From Paraescarpia echinospica (lineage: Eukaryota > Annelida > Polychaeta > Sabellida > Siboglinidae), in assembly GCA_020002185.1 (NCBI GenBank), contig CM034532.1:47639962-47703961 (forward strand): a stretch of 64,000 nt of DNA. The letters are read 5' to 3'. Made by a program: the position numbers and the translations under genes. Positions within the stretch are counted from its first letter, which is position 1. Each line of letters begins with the position of its first letter. Positions 49,471 to 60,463 of the stretch are shown here, one piece after another. Under the pieces are notes generated by a model. That model ran no database searches. It was given only the letters and a program-made list of their open reading frames with translations, and was not told the origin of the DNA.

Positions 49471-51086
49471 GACGTGATAGAACAAATCAGAAGACAGAAG
49501 TGGACCTGGACAGGGCACATCAGCAGACTACGAGATAATCGATGGACATCGCGTATCACAACCTGGAGACCTTACGAAGGGAAACGAGCTACTGGAAGGG
49601 CACCATCTGGCAGAGGATAGCGCAAGACAGGCAGGTTTGGAAATGACATGCTGAGGTTTTCGTCCAACCACGGGATACAACGGCTGCACAATGATATCCT
49701 CTGCCAGATGGTGCCCTTCCAGTACTCGTCTAGTTCGTCTCTCCACCGTCTCGCCGGTCTTCCTCTAGATCGTTTCCCTTCGTAAGGTCTCCAGGTTGTG
49801 ATACGCGATGTCCATCGATTATCTCGTAGTCTGCTGATGTGCCCTGCCCAGGTCCACTTCTGTCTTTTGGTTTGTTCTATCACGTCTATGACCTTTGTTT
49901 TCTGCCATACCCAGATGTTTGTTTTTCTCTCCCGATATATGATGTTTAACATACTTCTTTCCATTTTTTGTGTGCGGCTGCTAGCTTTTCTGTCTCTTTT
50001 TCCTTTAAAGTCTTACTTGTTAGCTAGGTTAACAAGATTTTTTTCTTGACATACCGCTGCCATGCCCAAACCACTGGAGTCTTCTGTGTCCTGTTACGTC
50101 TGGCATCCGGATGATTTTTGACATTGATCGATCTTATATACTATAAAATATACGGAAAATATACTATGTAAAGGATACGATAATAATTGTTATGATTAAA
50201 ATAGTTCGTAACAAACAGTTCGTTCGTTGAGTTCCAAACGACGGACTTTTGAATTTCCAAGACATAGATGTACCGGCTACGGACTCAGTAGAGTTGACAT
50301 GCATATTACTTCAATTATGCATTTGTTTGATATATCAAATGTGCCTAGAATTATTATTATTATACAATGTGTTGGATTGTTATATATTGCCTTGCATGTA
50401 TAATAGGTGACATAATGTGTGTTTTAATAATAATGATCCAGTTTTAACATGTTAACTTTTCATCAACCACCAGATCAGCAGCCTGGACGACAACACTCTG
50501 GTGGTGACAGTGAGAACCGGCACTGGACGGGTGTACACACAAACCTTTACAACTGTAAGTTCAACTTATTTAATTAAAAAAATATATAGACTGTTGTCCG
50601 CAGTGTTTGGTTTGTGCTACTGGTCTATCATGATATTGCTGGGTGAAAATCAGTTGTAAAAAGTGATCATAAACTAATTGTCATTGCACTGCATAAGACA
50701 CTATATGTGCACCACTGTAATAACACGCACCGTGTGGTTGTACTACTATTGATCACATACGTTTACAATTACTGATTAAAATTAAGATGTATATCGTCAT
50801 GTTGTCGGTGCTGCCATCTCGCAGGATTCACAATGCGATGACTGGCGCCACGTAGTGTTGACGGTGCGCCGTGACAAAGTGTCCGAATGGGGCTGGATCA
50901 AGGTGTACATCGATGGTTTCAAGCGTGGACAAGGTTTCCTCGATGGTACGTACAGTTGATACTAACATGTTAAGGCATCTACATACACACATACCCATAC
51001 CCACACGCGCACACACATACACACATATATACATACATACATACATACATACATACATACATACGTATATACATACATACGTACAT

Positions 51087-51185
<99 letters not shown>

Positions 51186-51622
51186 TGGCCTGTTTCCAAT
51201 ATGTATGTTTTCCACATCCACAGGGCGACTGGATCCAGTTTGGACACCGTTGTTCATTGGAGGCAAGGGTTGTGACGTCTGTGACGGGCGATTCTTCTCT
51301 GGTTTCATGGATTCGGTAAGAGTTTTGGTGTATTCAGAGTAATGTTGACACATCGGTGAAAGCAGCAGCAGTCACTGAATTCACAACTACTACCAATGAT
51401 AGCATTACTGCTGTTACCCTAAGAATAGAACACATGACAACGCGGTGTGATATATAAGTGATAGCATAATGCCAAGTTAGCAGTGCATCATTATTCCCGC
51501 ATCGCGAATTCACATATCACTTTGCATTCGTGTTCTTTCAGGTAAGCATCACGGGGTCTGCCCTCACCGTGAGAGAAGTTCGCGCTCTCTACCAAAGCCG
51601 CGGCCAATGCATCATCGAGTAG
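46743..51622 (+). CDS. Secreted single-domain LamG / concanavalin A-like protein, six coding exons
   Basis: Exons: 46743-46797, 48961-49241, 50474-50554, 50825-50945, 51224-51315, 51542-51622. All introns are GT-AG and the phases fit (1, 0, 0, 1, 0), giving 711 bases or 236 residues plus TAG. Exon 1 is a signal peptide (MRLILTVCLLGLFGDTANG). The mature protein is one jellyroll of the Laminin_G_3 kind: CVTFDEPLLDW, FSVSVWFKRRG, WRHVVLTVRRDK, IKVYIDGFKRGQG, LFIGGKG and GFMDSVSITGSAL followed by VREVRALY. Cysteine pairs CGLCGDC and CDVC suggest disulfides. Such domains bind sugars or matrix proteins outside the cell; the ligand is unknown. The introns hold a foldback MITE, RTE tails and CA repeats. 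Exon 1 is linked by phase and distance only, so its certainty is lower than that of exons 2-6. Confidence 0.85.
46891..46922. repeat. (CAGA)n microsatellite
   Basis: About seven CAGA units in the first coding intron of the LamG gene. Confidence 0.88.
47514..48034. mobile_element. Foldback MITE, about 520 bp
   Basis: TGACGTCACCACAG at the left end and CTGTGGTGACATCA at the right end open long imperfect inverted arms. Arms continue through GATATCACCGTAAAG.ATAATAATCTTAC (left) and GTAAGATTATTGTTTTAACGGTGATAT (right, shown only in part here) and GAGTTATTGCCGTT/AACGGCAATAACTC. A third, diverged copy of an arm block lies in the middle (about 47750-47806). No coding capacity. It sits in the first coding intron of the LamG gene. 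Confidence 0.7.
48035..48960. other. Intron sequence, no further feature
   Basis: AT-rich part of LamG intron between the MITE and exon 2. Nothing else supported. Confidence 0.5.
49390..49470. repeat. (TA)n / (TG)n microsatellites
   Basis: Alternating TA runs with a (TG)n core at about 49434-49449, just before the inverted RTE tails. Confidence 0.9.
49471..49690 (+). mobile_element. RTE-like LINE 3' end, plus-strand copy
   Basis: Starts DVIEQIRRQKWTWTGHISRL and continues RDNRWTSRITTWRPYE, then lacks about 42 bases compared with the neighbour copy, and goes on with WKGTIW to the end of the ORF and an ATGAT tail. Same family as 38366-41040. Confidence 0.82.
49691..49990 (-). mobile_element. 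RTE-like LINE 3' end, minus-strand copy
   Basis: Reads RKTNIWVWQKTKVIDVIEQT, WTWAGHISRLRDNRWTSRI, GRPARRWRDELDEYWKGTIW on the minus strand and stops where the plus copy begins; it lacks the last 60 or so bases of the family. Together with 49471-49690 it forms a tail-to-tail inverted pair inside the LamG intron between exons 2 and 3. Confidence 0.82.
50045..50105. repeat. Dispersed block also found near 26068
   Basis: ATGCCCAAACCACTGGAGTC and its flank match 26085-26110. Probably the edge of an unnamed element. Confidence 0.4.
50985..51183. repeat. (ACAT)n and (CA)n microsatellite in a short LamG intron
   Basis: About 200 of the 278 bases of the intron between exons 4 and 5 are CACACA or ATACATAC repeats. 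The pure (CA)n stretch (51088-51183) ends 40 bases before the acceptor at 51223. Confidence 0.95.
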
Positions 51623-51690
51623 AGTCCACGACTGACATGAGTGTGATACCAGCCGATTTACAATGAACTGTAATTTGGTATTTAAACAAA

Positions 51691-51704
51691 AATAAATCAA
51701 TAAA
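51691..51704 (+). terminator. Poly(A) signals of the LamG gene
   Basis: AATAAA at 51691-51696 and again at 51699-51704, about 70-80 bases after the stop codon. Confidence 0.7.
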
Positions 51705-51769
51705 CTAATTATATGGCTGTTATCTTGTTTTTAATCATTTATGTCGCATGACGATCAATAAACGGCACA

Positions 51770-52260
51770 CACATCACGCGAACGCACGAACACACACACA
51801 TGTACGCACGGACGTACGTACGCACCTGCATGGATACGTATATTCATGCATACATGCATCCACACTTATATTTACACAAATAAACAGCGTACACACATCT
51901 TTATACTACACACATACATACATACATACGTACATACACACACACATACAGACATACATACGTACATATGTACATACACACGTACATACACACGTACACA
52001 CGTACACACGTACGTACGTACGTACATACATACATACGTACGTACGTACGTACATACATACGTACATACATACATACATACATACATACATACATACATA
52101 CATACATACGTACATACACACATTCATATACACACACAAATACACGCATGTACATGCATGCATACACATACTTACACATATACCTATAAACATACGACTA
52201 CGAACTCTATACAGCCTATATATATATATATATATATATATACATACATACATGCATACA
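51770..52260. repeat. (ACAT)n/(ACGT)n microsatellite cluster
   Basis: Half a kilobase of CATA, CGTA, CACA and TA repeats starting just after the LamG poly(A) signals. Long Tyr/Thr/His frames are artefacts. Confidence 0.94.
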
Positions 52261-53039
52261 TGCACATACGGCGACCACGCACGTTACAATTTCTTTAGCG
52301 TGTTGGCGTCTTATCTTTCCGTCGCCATCCTGTGTTGCAAATCAGTTTTCCGCGAAGCATAGTGTGTCCGTTAGCTGCGTCATCTGCACCGATCTAGGTA
52401 TGCCGTTCTCGTAGGAAAAGCTAGTTCAGTTTTATCGACGGTCAACTTGCTTCCACGCATGGAACACGTTTGATGAACTTAATAAATAGTATTTTCGAGT
52501 ATTACTACCTTTTATTAGAATATTTATGTAGTAGGCTAGTTAACCAATATTATCCAACGCGGACTCGGCAGTCTTCGACTTCGCGAAGTCACTAAACGTT
52601 GGTTCAGCAGATCGGCAAAATATTGTCAGCATCGGATGAATTTTCAGCTCTCCTGTGAACTTGTGGTGGTGGTTGGTGAACGGAATGTTAATAAACATCT
52701 CAATAAGAGTCGTGTCTTCATCACATTTATTTTACCACAAATCGTGAGTTTAGGGATACTGACCTTTTGCGAATATGGAAAACGGACGGAATTAGCATCT
52801 GTCGGCCGAACATTGCCTGATTGCAGAACCTACAGAATCGGTTTTGAAACATGCTTTAACTTAATAAACATAAATTACAATTAATATACGGAACAATAAG
52901 ACGAAATAACGGATGCATGACAGGATCTAAATAACTCAAATCCAAATTAATTTAAGCAAGACGCGCAGCCAGAATGATAGTCTGGCTCTGAATGGCCCTT
53001 CTGAATGTTTTCCGCTAGATGGCAACACTGGTATATTCA
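52261..53039. other. Spacer, no gene seen
   Basis: An open frame at 52636-52884 has no known motif. Nothing else supported. Confidence 0.4.
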
Positions 53040-53430
53040 CGAATTTGCTGAGTACTTTTAAGATATATTTCGCTACATTTCGTTGTTCTAGTTTCGTTAA
53101 AAGTGTGCATCGGTTGACACGATCAAACGCCTTTGATGCATCTAAAAACCGACGTGCATAGCTGTACCATGTTCAGTGTAGAACCTTAATAATTCCTTAA
53201 ATGCAAACACGCATAACTCCATTCCTTGTATGGGCTTAAAGCCAAATTGATTAGGAGTGGTTTCCAAGTACATTTCCATTCTGTTAAAAAGAACAGTGTC
53301 TATTACCTTCGAAAATATGTTCGATAGACATATTGGCCTATAATTCCCTTTGTCGTTTACTCGTCTATTCTTGTCTTTAATAATTTGTGCAATAACAGAC
53401 TGTGAAATTTCTTTTGGTAAGTAACCATGC
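53040..53430 (-). mobile_element. LINE fragment, N-terminal reverse transcriptase
   Basis: On the minus strand: NDKGNYRPICLSNIFSKVID, FNRMEMYLETTPNQFGFKP, QGMELCVFAFKELLRFYTEH, then HVGF, a frame change and ASKAFDRVN-like residues. This is the fingers and early palm of a LINE reverse transcriptase of a clade different from the neighbours. No catalytic box. Confidence 0.72.
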
Positions 53431-53951
53431 AGTTAAATATGTCCTTGTTTGGTATTTATATCATGTTTAATCACACTTAGCCTTTTGCTTCTGCCAGAGC
53501 ATAAGTAAAGAACGTCAATTCGAAATCTTTGACAGCCATGAGAGCTGCCACCTGGTGAATATGCATGTGATTAAAAGGCATTAAACTACAAAAACTTTTA
53601 ATGTCGGCTTATTTTTGTGTGACATGTTTCAATATAAGTTTAATGTTGAATAGTTGTTATAGTATAGTATTATCTGATAAAAGTGTATATCCTTATTTAA
53701 TTTGTTATTTTATAGTTGGCCTGAGAGCCAATCATCGTCTCTATCCGAATCTGGAGTAAAGCTCCATACCGATAACATTGACTGGAGCTGAATATTCCAG
53801 GCCGTAGTGATGGGCCAAGCGAATGCTGCCACCTCACGGCGCCTGGATAATCGAGGCTAGCAGCCGCCGGGGCGCTTCTTTGCGATTCATTTATGAAAAA
53901 CTAACAGGCGTTTTTAAGCCACGGCCAGCGCGCTCGTGATTGGCCGCTAGA
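53431..53951. other. Spacer, no gene seen
   Basis: AT-rich, then a GC-richer block at 53810-53950. No motif. Confidence 0.4.
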
Positions 53952-54131
53952 TCTATTGCGCCTAAATCCTTGGAAACCAAGCTCAGAGGCGCATCAAAAC
54001 AAAAGGATTGGTCAATCTCAAAATCCATAAGCAGTATTCCAGTTGTCAACAGATGGGTCAAGGTGCTATAGGGAGCTACGGTAGATAAGGAAGGTTGTAA
54101 AGGTAAGTTTTTAAATGACGACGGAATTTTG
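53952..54131 (-). repeat. LINE 3' end, second copy of 4692-4868
   Basis: Very similar to 4692-4868 over about 180 bp, including the GCGCC/GGCGC hairpin at the 3' end on the minus strand. Only the untranslated tail of the family is present. Confidence 0.85.
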
Positions 54132-54920
54132 TAATTTTGTTAATTTTACGAACAGGTAGGCAGGGCCCTAAGTATACGTACGTTCGTCCAGATTATATTA
54201 TTTAGCGTTAAATTTAGACTGATACTAATTAGGACTGTCGCGAAATCCATTAATTGTAAATGTTGTCATAGTGTTATCTTAACACATTGTAAACATTAAG
54301 CAAATAGGTGCAATGTGGAACAGCAATTACCTTTGCAATTTTATATAACAAAATTCTAGTACATGCGCAAATCGCGGACTTCAAGCTTTATTATGTATAT
54401 TTGCGATGGGATGAGTGTAAAATTATTATATTGTTCATTTGGAAGAAGGGTATATGTGGAAATATTTATAAATGCTAGCCAACTAATGTGTTGTAAGCTG
54501 TATTCAGCACAAATAATCTACAAACTGCCAAAACACATATTTGGTGCTAAAATAATTGAGATTTGTTTAAAGTTAGTTTAAAATATTTTAGCAAAAAATA
54601 ATAAATGTGTTCTTGTAGATGTATAACATAATGTATACTGAATATAATCAACAAATCAACAGGACCCGACCATGTGCCAGTGTAGCATTTCTGCTATTTC
54701 TGGATGTTTAAATCTACTTTCCTGAGGTTTAATTTTATAAATGAGGAAGGTCAAGCCAGTAGATAGACATATTGTTAACCAACCGCCTTACTTACGTAAT
54801 TACAGCAACTCGGTTGCAGATGCGCTCAGTGGGGCGTGGTATTCTGTTGCTAGCGTTTCTAGGCCAGCAGGTGGTTTCACTGTAATCTTAGAGGGTGTTC
54901 CACAATGCCTAGTTTGAATT
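54132..54920. other. AT-rich spacer
   Basis: No gene or repeat recognised. Confidence 0.45.
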
Positions 54921-55275
54921 GTAAGTAAGTAAGTAGTAAGTAAATGTTTATTTTTCCAACAAAAGATACATACAGTGTATATGGTATATCAGAATGAGTA
55001 TGTCAGAAAAAAGGGGTATACTGAAGAAACTCTTGTATTTGTATACCCCTAAGAATTATTTACATACAACAGATGGAATATGGCAGATATTACATAATAG
55101 TACAATGTTGGTTATTATTGGCTATTAAAATATAAATGCACAAAAATAACACATTGATAGTAGTACTTATTTGACAATTAATAATTTATATTTTTAGTTG
55201 CGATATGCTCACTTATTGATAATAGTGTAGTGCAAATTAGAATTAAATATACAGTTTTTGACCAATGACCTGTTT

Positions 55276-56963
55276 TTAGTTATATTTCTCGATCATGTTC
55301 CTTTTTAATTTACAAACAAATGCATGAAATGTTGACACCATTGTAGTACTGGGAGGTAATGAATTCCAGCGTTTTACACCATAGATTGCTAAACACTTTA
55401 GTTTAACGTTAGTTCGAACACATTGTCGGACATATTGATATTGAACTCGGGAAGAGTGTGAAGAAGTTTGTTTAGTAAACAAACACTGCACATTGACAGG
55501 TACTAGTAAATTGTTATACACTTTATACATAATTGACAAGATCTTAAAATCTATTAAGTCTTGAAATCTTAGTACTCTACATCTATTAAATAACGTATTG
55601 GTATGATGAAGCCTATCAACTCCATATATCAGTCTAATCACCCTCTTTTGTAAGATTGTAATGCAATGTACATTGGTGATATATGTAGTTCCCCAAACTT
55701 CACAACAGTAACTCATTATTGGTAAGAAGAGTGAATAATATAAAGTAAGTAAACTTTTGTTTCCTAGGATATGACTTGCTCTATACATTACTCCAACTAT
55801 TCTAGATAGCTTAGTCTTCACACTGTTTATATGATATTTCCAGGTAAGTTTTTCATCAATGTTTACTCCAAGGAATTTTGTCATGTTAACTCTATTAATT
55901 CTGTGATTGCAAAATTTTATATCTAAGTCAATATTTATCTTACGGTTACCAAAGATAATGTAGTTGGTTTTTGATATATTCAGAGACAATTTGTTAACAG
56001 TGAACCATGTATATAGTTTATCTAGTTCACAATTAACAACATGTTTTAGTCTATGTACATCCGTGTCAGAATATAATATTTTGGTATCATCTGCAAACAG
56101 CACAAATTTAAGAAGTTCTGATACATTACATATGTCATTAATATATAAAATGAACAGTCTTGGGCCTAGCACAGACCCCTGTGGTACTCCACATGACACA
56201 TTTAGGAGATTAGATGAACATTCATCTATTTTGACAAATTGACTCCTGTTGCATAGATAACTTTCTACCCATTTCTCAGCCACGAACACCATAGAAATTT
56301 AGTTTTTTTATTAGTATAGAATGATTTACAGTGTCAAATGCTTTCTTTAAGTCAACAAAAACGCCAAGTGTGTATTTTTTTTTATCTAATGATGTACTAA
56401 TTTCTTTGACCAGGTCAATCAATGCATGTGAGATAGACATTGAGGATCGGAAGCCGTATTGACTGTTGGATAAGATATCATTTTTATCAATGAATTCTTC
56501 GAGTCTTTTATTATAGAGTTTTTTCAAGTATTTTGGAAAATTGACACAACAAGGATATTGGTCTGTAGTTGTTAAATTCTGTTTTTGAACCATTTTTAAA
56601 TATAGGTATGATTTTGGCTACTTTCATTCTAGAAGGAAAAACTCCATTTTCAAACGACATGTTAAATATTGCTGTTAATGGCATAATAATTGATTGCATA
56701 ACTTTCTTTATGATATTCATACTTATATCATTACTGTCTGTTGAGGTTTTGTTTTTACATGCACCGATGATCCTACTGACTTCTTCTTCACTTACTGGAT
56801 TTAAGAACATGCTGTTTTTATTTTTGTTTTTAAAATAGTCATGAAATGAGGCACCGTTTACCGGTGGATCTATTTTAGCAGCTAGTTCTTTGCCAATGTT
56901 TGAAAAGAAGATGTTAAATCCATCTGCTATGTCTTTCTTGTTGGTAATTTTTCTACCCTCCAT
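55276..56963 (-). pseudogene. LINE ORF2 reverse transcriptase
   Basis: [19 protein letters not shown], then [69 protein letters not shown] (catalytic), LSLNISKTNYIIFGN, KFLGVNIDEKLTWKYHI, YCCEVWGTTY and the ending NSLPPSTTMVSTF. Two frame changes (about 56550 and 56285) divide it into three parts; each part is well preserved. Confidence 0.9.
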
Positions 56964-57158
56964 TACAAAATATTCAGGATAAGAAGATTAATTTTGCTGT
57001 TTATTAATAAGCGTATTTAAGATGTTCCAAGTTTCTTTACTGTTTTGTTTTTGGTCATCCAATAGTTTTCTATAGTATTCTTTTTCTGCATTTCTTAGTA
57101 TTGTAGTTAGTTTATTTTTATAAGTTTTGTAACAATGTTCCATTTCTTGTGATCTATT

Positions 57159-58412
57159 TTAAAGAAATTTTCTATACAAGTGGTTTTTCTTGTGACAAGC
57201 ATTTTTCAATCCATTTGTGAACCATGGCTTATCACTGATTACATGTTGTTTGGTTATTTTTCTGACTGGACAATGTTTATCATATTTTTCCATAAATGTG
57301 TCAATAAATATACCATAAGCTACTTCAACATCTTTTGTGCTAAATACATTTTCCCATGTTTCACTTCTTAAATCTGTTATAAAAGAATTTGTGTTTCCAT
57401 TTTTATGATTTCGTACTTTTTTGTGCATTTCTGTTTTCCTTTTAGTTATGTCATATTCACATAGTGTAAATATTGGAAAATGGTCAGTTATGTCGCTGAT
57501 TAAAATACCATTTGAAGTTCGCTTGTTTATGGCATTTGTAAAAATGTTGTCAATAAGAGTGGTTGAATCTCGAGTAATTCTTGTTGGCTTAGTGATAAGA
57601 GGATACAGGCCTAAGCTATACATGGTGTCAATAAAATGTTTTGTACCTAAATGGTTGTCATGTTTTAGGATGTCTACATTAAAATCTCCACATAGAAACA
57701 GTGTCTTGTTGGCTTGTGTGTTTCCAAAGATGTTTGTGATGTTTTCACAGAAGATGTCTATGTTAGATCCTGGTTTGCGGTAGATACAACCAACTGTTAT
57801 ATTTTTTTGGTTTTCTATTATCAATTCCACTGGGATACATTCAAGGATATCATTTATTGATAAAGATTTACTTTCAATTTGAGTGCAGTTAATACTGTTA
57901 TGTACGTAAATAGCAACACCACCTCCTCTAACATTTTCTCTACACACATGAAAAGACTTATACATAGGTAGGTTATGGTGTTGCATTGCTTTAGGATCAT
58001 TCCAAGTTTCCGAGATGGCAATGACATCAAATACTATATCAGAAGCATGAATGTAGCTCTCAATTTGTTTGAAATTTGCATTTAGACTTCTTGCATTGAA
58101 GTGAATTAATTTAAAACGTTGTTTATCATTAGTATTATTGGAGATACCTCTCCATCGTGGATTTGAATAATATTTACAAGGTGAGTTATCATTAAAAAAG
58201 TTATTATTGGGATCAATTATTGGACCAAGCTCATGTGCATTGACTTCTTGGAGTTGAAATACATTTAGATTAACATCATGTCCTAATAAATCAACATCAT
58301 CTGTCAGGCTAAGATCATGTTGTAGTGTATTCTTACCATTATTGGCATCATATACTGGATTTATATCCACATCATATGTTTGATTTATATCCCTGTTATT
58401 GTTGTCAGTCAT
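57159..58412 (-). pseudogene. LINE ORF2 endonuclease
   Basis: IHFNARSLNANFKQIESYI, FDVIAISETWND (Glu), GGGVAIYVHNS, VGCIYRKPGSNID, LFLCGDFNVDILKHD, TLIDNIFTN and ITDHFPIF (Asp-His). All endonuclease motifs are intact in one 417-codon frame, followed by the linker up to the first frameshift. Confidence 0.88.
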
Positions 58413-58415
58413 TGT

Positions 58416-59119
58416 TTATAGTTTGTTGAAGTCAGCTTGTCCACGGATTTGAATTGGAGAGGATGTTTCTGTTTTCTTGACGTAGATGATGTTGTTGGTT
58501 GTCCATGTGCTGTGGATTTTCTTGTCTCTGCGGAGTGTGCGGGCGTGGTGGAAGAGTTCATTGTTCAGGCGTGAGAGATGGTCATTTAGATACACGTTCG
58601 TTCCTTTCAGTGACTTTCTGTTTTGCATGACTTCTGTTCGTTTCTCGGTGGTCAGGAACTGGACGATAATGGGGGTTGTTCCGTCTCGGCGTTGGGGCAG
58701 GTCGTGTATCGCTGTGATTTCCACCTCCGGAATGTCGACATGTAACTTGTCATGAGCGAACGTAATGAACTTCTGTTTCATTGTTGCAGTCTCTCCGGTC
58801 GATTGTTCGGCTAGGGTGGTCGTTCTGGTGTTTGGTCGAGATGCGGCAGTGTGGGCGAAAGAGTGGAGATTTAGGCCGGACACATGACGTTCTTTTTCTT
58901 CGAGTGCTGCTCGAGGTTGTTCACGGCCGTTTCTAGGGTTTCTACACGAGTGCTCAGTTGACTTATCTGTTCATCTTTTGCTTTCAGCATCTGCATGAGG
59001 TCGGCCAGTTGTCTTTCATATTTTGCTGTGGTCGTTTTCATATCGTCAAAGTTTTTACATAAGTGGTTAAGTGATTGTTTAATCTCGGAAATATCAGAGT
59101 CGATGTGTTTCGGCGCCAT
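58416..59119 (-). pseudogene. LINE ORF1: coiled coil plus RNA-binding-like domain
   Basis: Starts MAPKHIDSDISEIKQSL; residues 10-75 form a heptad-rich coiled coil (QLADLMQMLKAKDEQISQL, TRVETLETAVNNLEQHS). After a frameshift near 58875 the second half has PIIVQFLTTEKRTEVMQNR, LKGTNVYLNDHLS and a lysine/arginine-rich end. This layout matches L1-like ORF1 proteins (coiled coil, RRM-like, C-terminal basic domain), which coat the LINE RNA. Assignment by pattern only. Confidence 0.72.
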
Positions 59120-59172
59120 CTTTACTACAACCCCAGAAATATGATGCATTAGCCAATATAAATGATGGAAAC

Positions 59173-59720
59173 CTGTCATATGATGTGTAATTAGGTCCGC
59201 TTATATAAACGTCTGTTGTACGCATTTCGCCATCTGGGCCCTGGCGAAGGACTGGGACAGATCCAGGGTTGAACGAGATAGGTTGCCCTGCTGCCAAGAG
59301 AATGGCAAGTCAAGTCGTAAAGCATGGTGGGAATCGTTAACGTGGGTTACGTTCCCAAGCTTTTGTGCGTGTGTGTGTAATATTCAGTGTCCAGAGTGAC
59401 TGTTCGATCGAGCTTCGAAGAATCCATGCCGCCACGTCAGCAGTATATTGAGACAACGTTCCGGTCGGCCCCAACGTATTTGCGTCGATGAGCGATAATC
59501 GCGACGCGCTCACCCAGCTCGGGCCATCCTCGAACAGCGGTCTCACAGCGACATCGTCAGAAAGCTTGACCGAATGCGACTCGCAGCGGCCGGCGGTAAA
59601 CGTATACTGCCAGACGTCGTCATTCGCGCGAATCCGTTCATCCGACTTCTCGATCGTTTGCGACAGGGCAAGACCTCTCGATCGAATTCGTGGCGTACGA
59701 CGGCAATCGTCAAGTGCCCG
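59173..59720 (-). CDS. Unknown gene fragment: two CpG-rich open segments with compatible splice sites
   Basis: Minus strand. Segment A (about 59716-59351) is open for some 120 codons and reads on through DDVWQYTFTAGRCES and LIDANTLGPTGTLSQY. Segment B (59290-59173) reads GQPISFNPGSVPVLRQ and TTDVYISGPNYTSYDR. Between them a 60-bp intron (59350-59291) has GT at one end and a good pyrimidine-AG (ttggcag) at the other, and both phases match. Just upstream another frame (IRTVYLGRTSDDAGHLTIAV) also looks coding, which would require a frameshift near 59660. The block is rich in CpG, unlike its AT-rich surroundings. I do not recognise the product. It could be a host gene remnant or foreign DNA. Confidence 0.38.
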
Positions 59721-59907
59721 GCATCATCACTCGTGCGGCCGAGATACACCGTTCTAATTGTGTTCTGAGCTCGGCGTGTTGACTTCAACAAACGTTCATA
59801 TATATTCGAGATGGGACTAGCCCAGTGTAAATGTCTATTTTTTGCTGTATTATGATTAGTAGTTATCTGTGGTTTTGAAGTGAGGTATTATTACCCTTGA
59901 AGTATTC

Positions 59908-59956
59908 ACACACACACGCACGCACGCACGCACACACACACACACACACACACACA
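59908..59956. repeat. (CA)n microsatellite
   Basis: CACACG/CACA run up to the left end of the foldback element at 59960. Confidence 0.9.
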
Positions 59957-59957
59957 T

Positions 59958-60463
59958 ATCAGAGCTGTAACAAGTACATTTATTTTGTACTTGAGTAAAA
60001 GTACAAGTAACTCTGGAAAAAGCTACTCAAGTAAAAGTAAATGTACTTTTTGAAAAATGTACTTGAAGTACACATAAAAAGTAAACAAATGTACTTGAAG
60101 TAAATGCAAAAGTACTTTTCTATAAAAACTTTTGACATGTTCACCCACTGCAAACAAACAAGTAAATTCAGTAGTGTGCAAAACAAACACTTTATCGAAC
60201 AGGACAGGATCCTCAGCAGGATACAGTGACAGGCTGGCTCCTCAAACAAACACCTTGTTGAGCTCAAGCATCAGCTGTTCTCAAATTCAACATCACCTGT
60301 GCATAAATTATGGATACTTCGTTACATTTATGAAAAGTACACACATTTGTACTTTGTTACAAGTAAAAGTACTCCTAAAAATGTACTTCGTTACTCATGA
60401 AAAGTAAACTTTTCTACTCAAGTACAGTAGTGAAGTACTTGTACTTCGTTACGTCCCAGCTGT
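59958..60463. mobile_element. Foldback MITE rich in AGTAC/GTACT
   Basis: Left end GAGCTGTAACAAGTAC and right end GTACTTCGTTACGTCCCAGC are rough inverted repeats; within them AAGTAC/GTACTT words recur in both orientations. The look matches non-autonomous hAT elements with ACTTGAGTA-type ends. The ends extend into mirrored flanks: CACACATATCA on the left, TGATATGTGTG on the right. No coding capacity. Confidence 0.65.

Larger units (their letters stand above)
54921..59160 (-). mobile_element. Nearly complete LINE with coiled-coil ORF1 (Jockey/CR1 superfamily)
   Basis: Minus strand: ORF1 (59119-58416, one frameshift), then ORF2 from 58412, three bases after the ORF1 stop, with endonuclease, linker and reverse transcriptase. 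3' end has AATAAA and a tail of TTAC units at 54921-54945. Frame changes near 58875, 57165, 56985, 56550 and 56285 are the only damage I see. It lies directly downstream of the CpG-rich open segments at 59173-59720. Confidence 0.9.

Noticed and set aside
51748..52362. Thr/His/Tyr-rich frames of about 200 codons
   Set aside because: Readings of ACAT/ACGT microsatellite.
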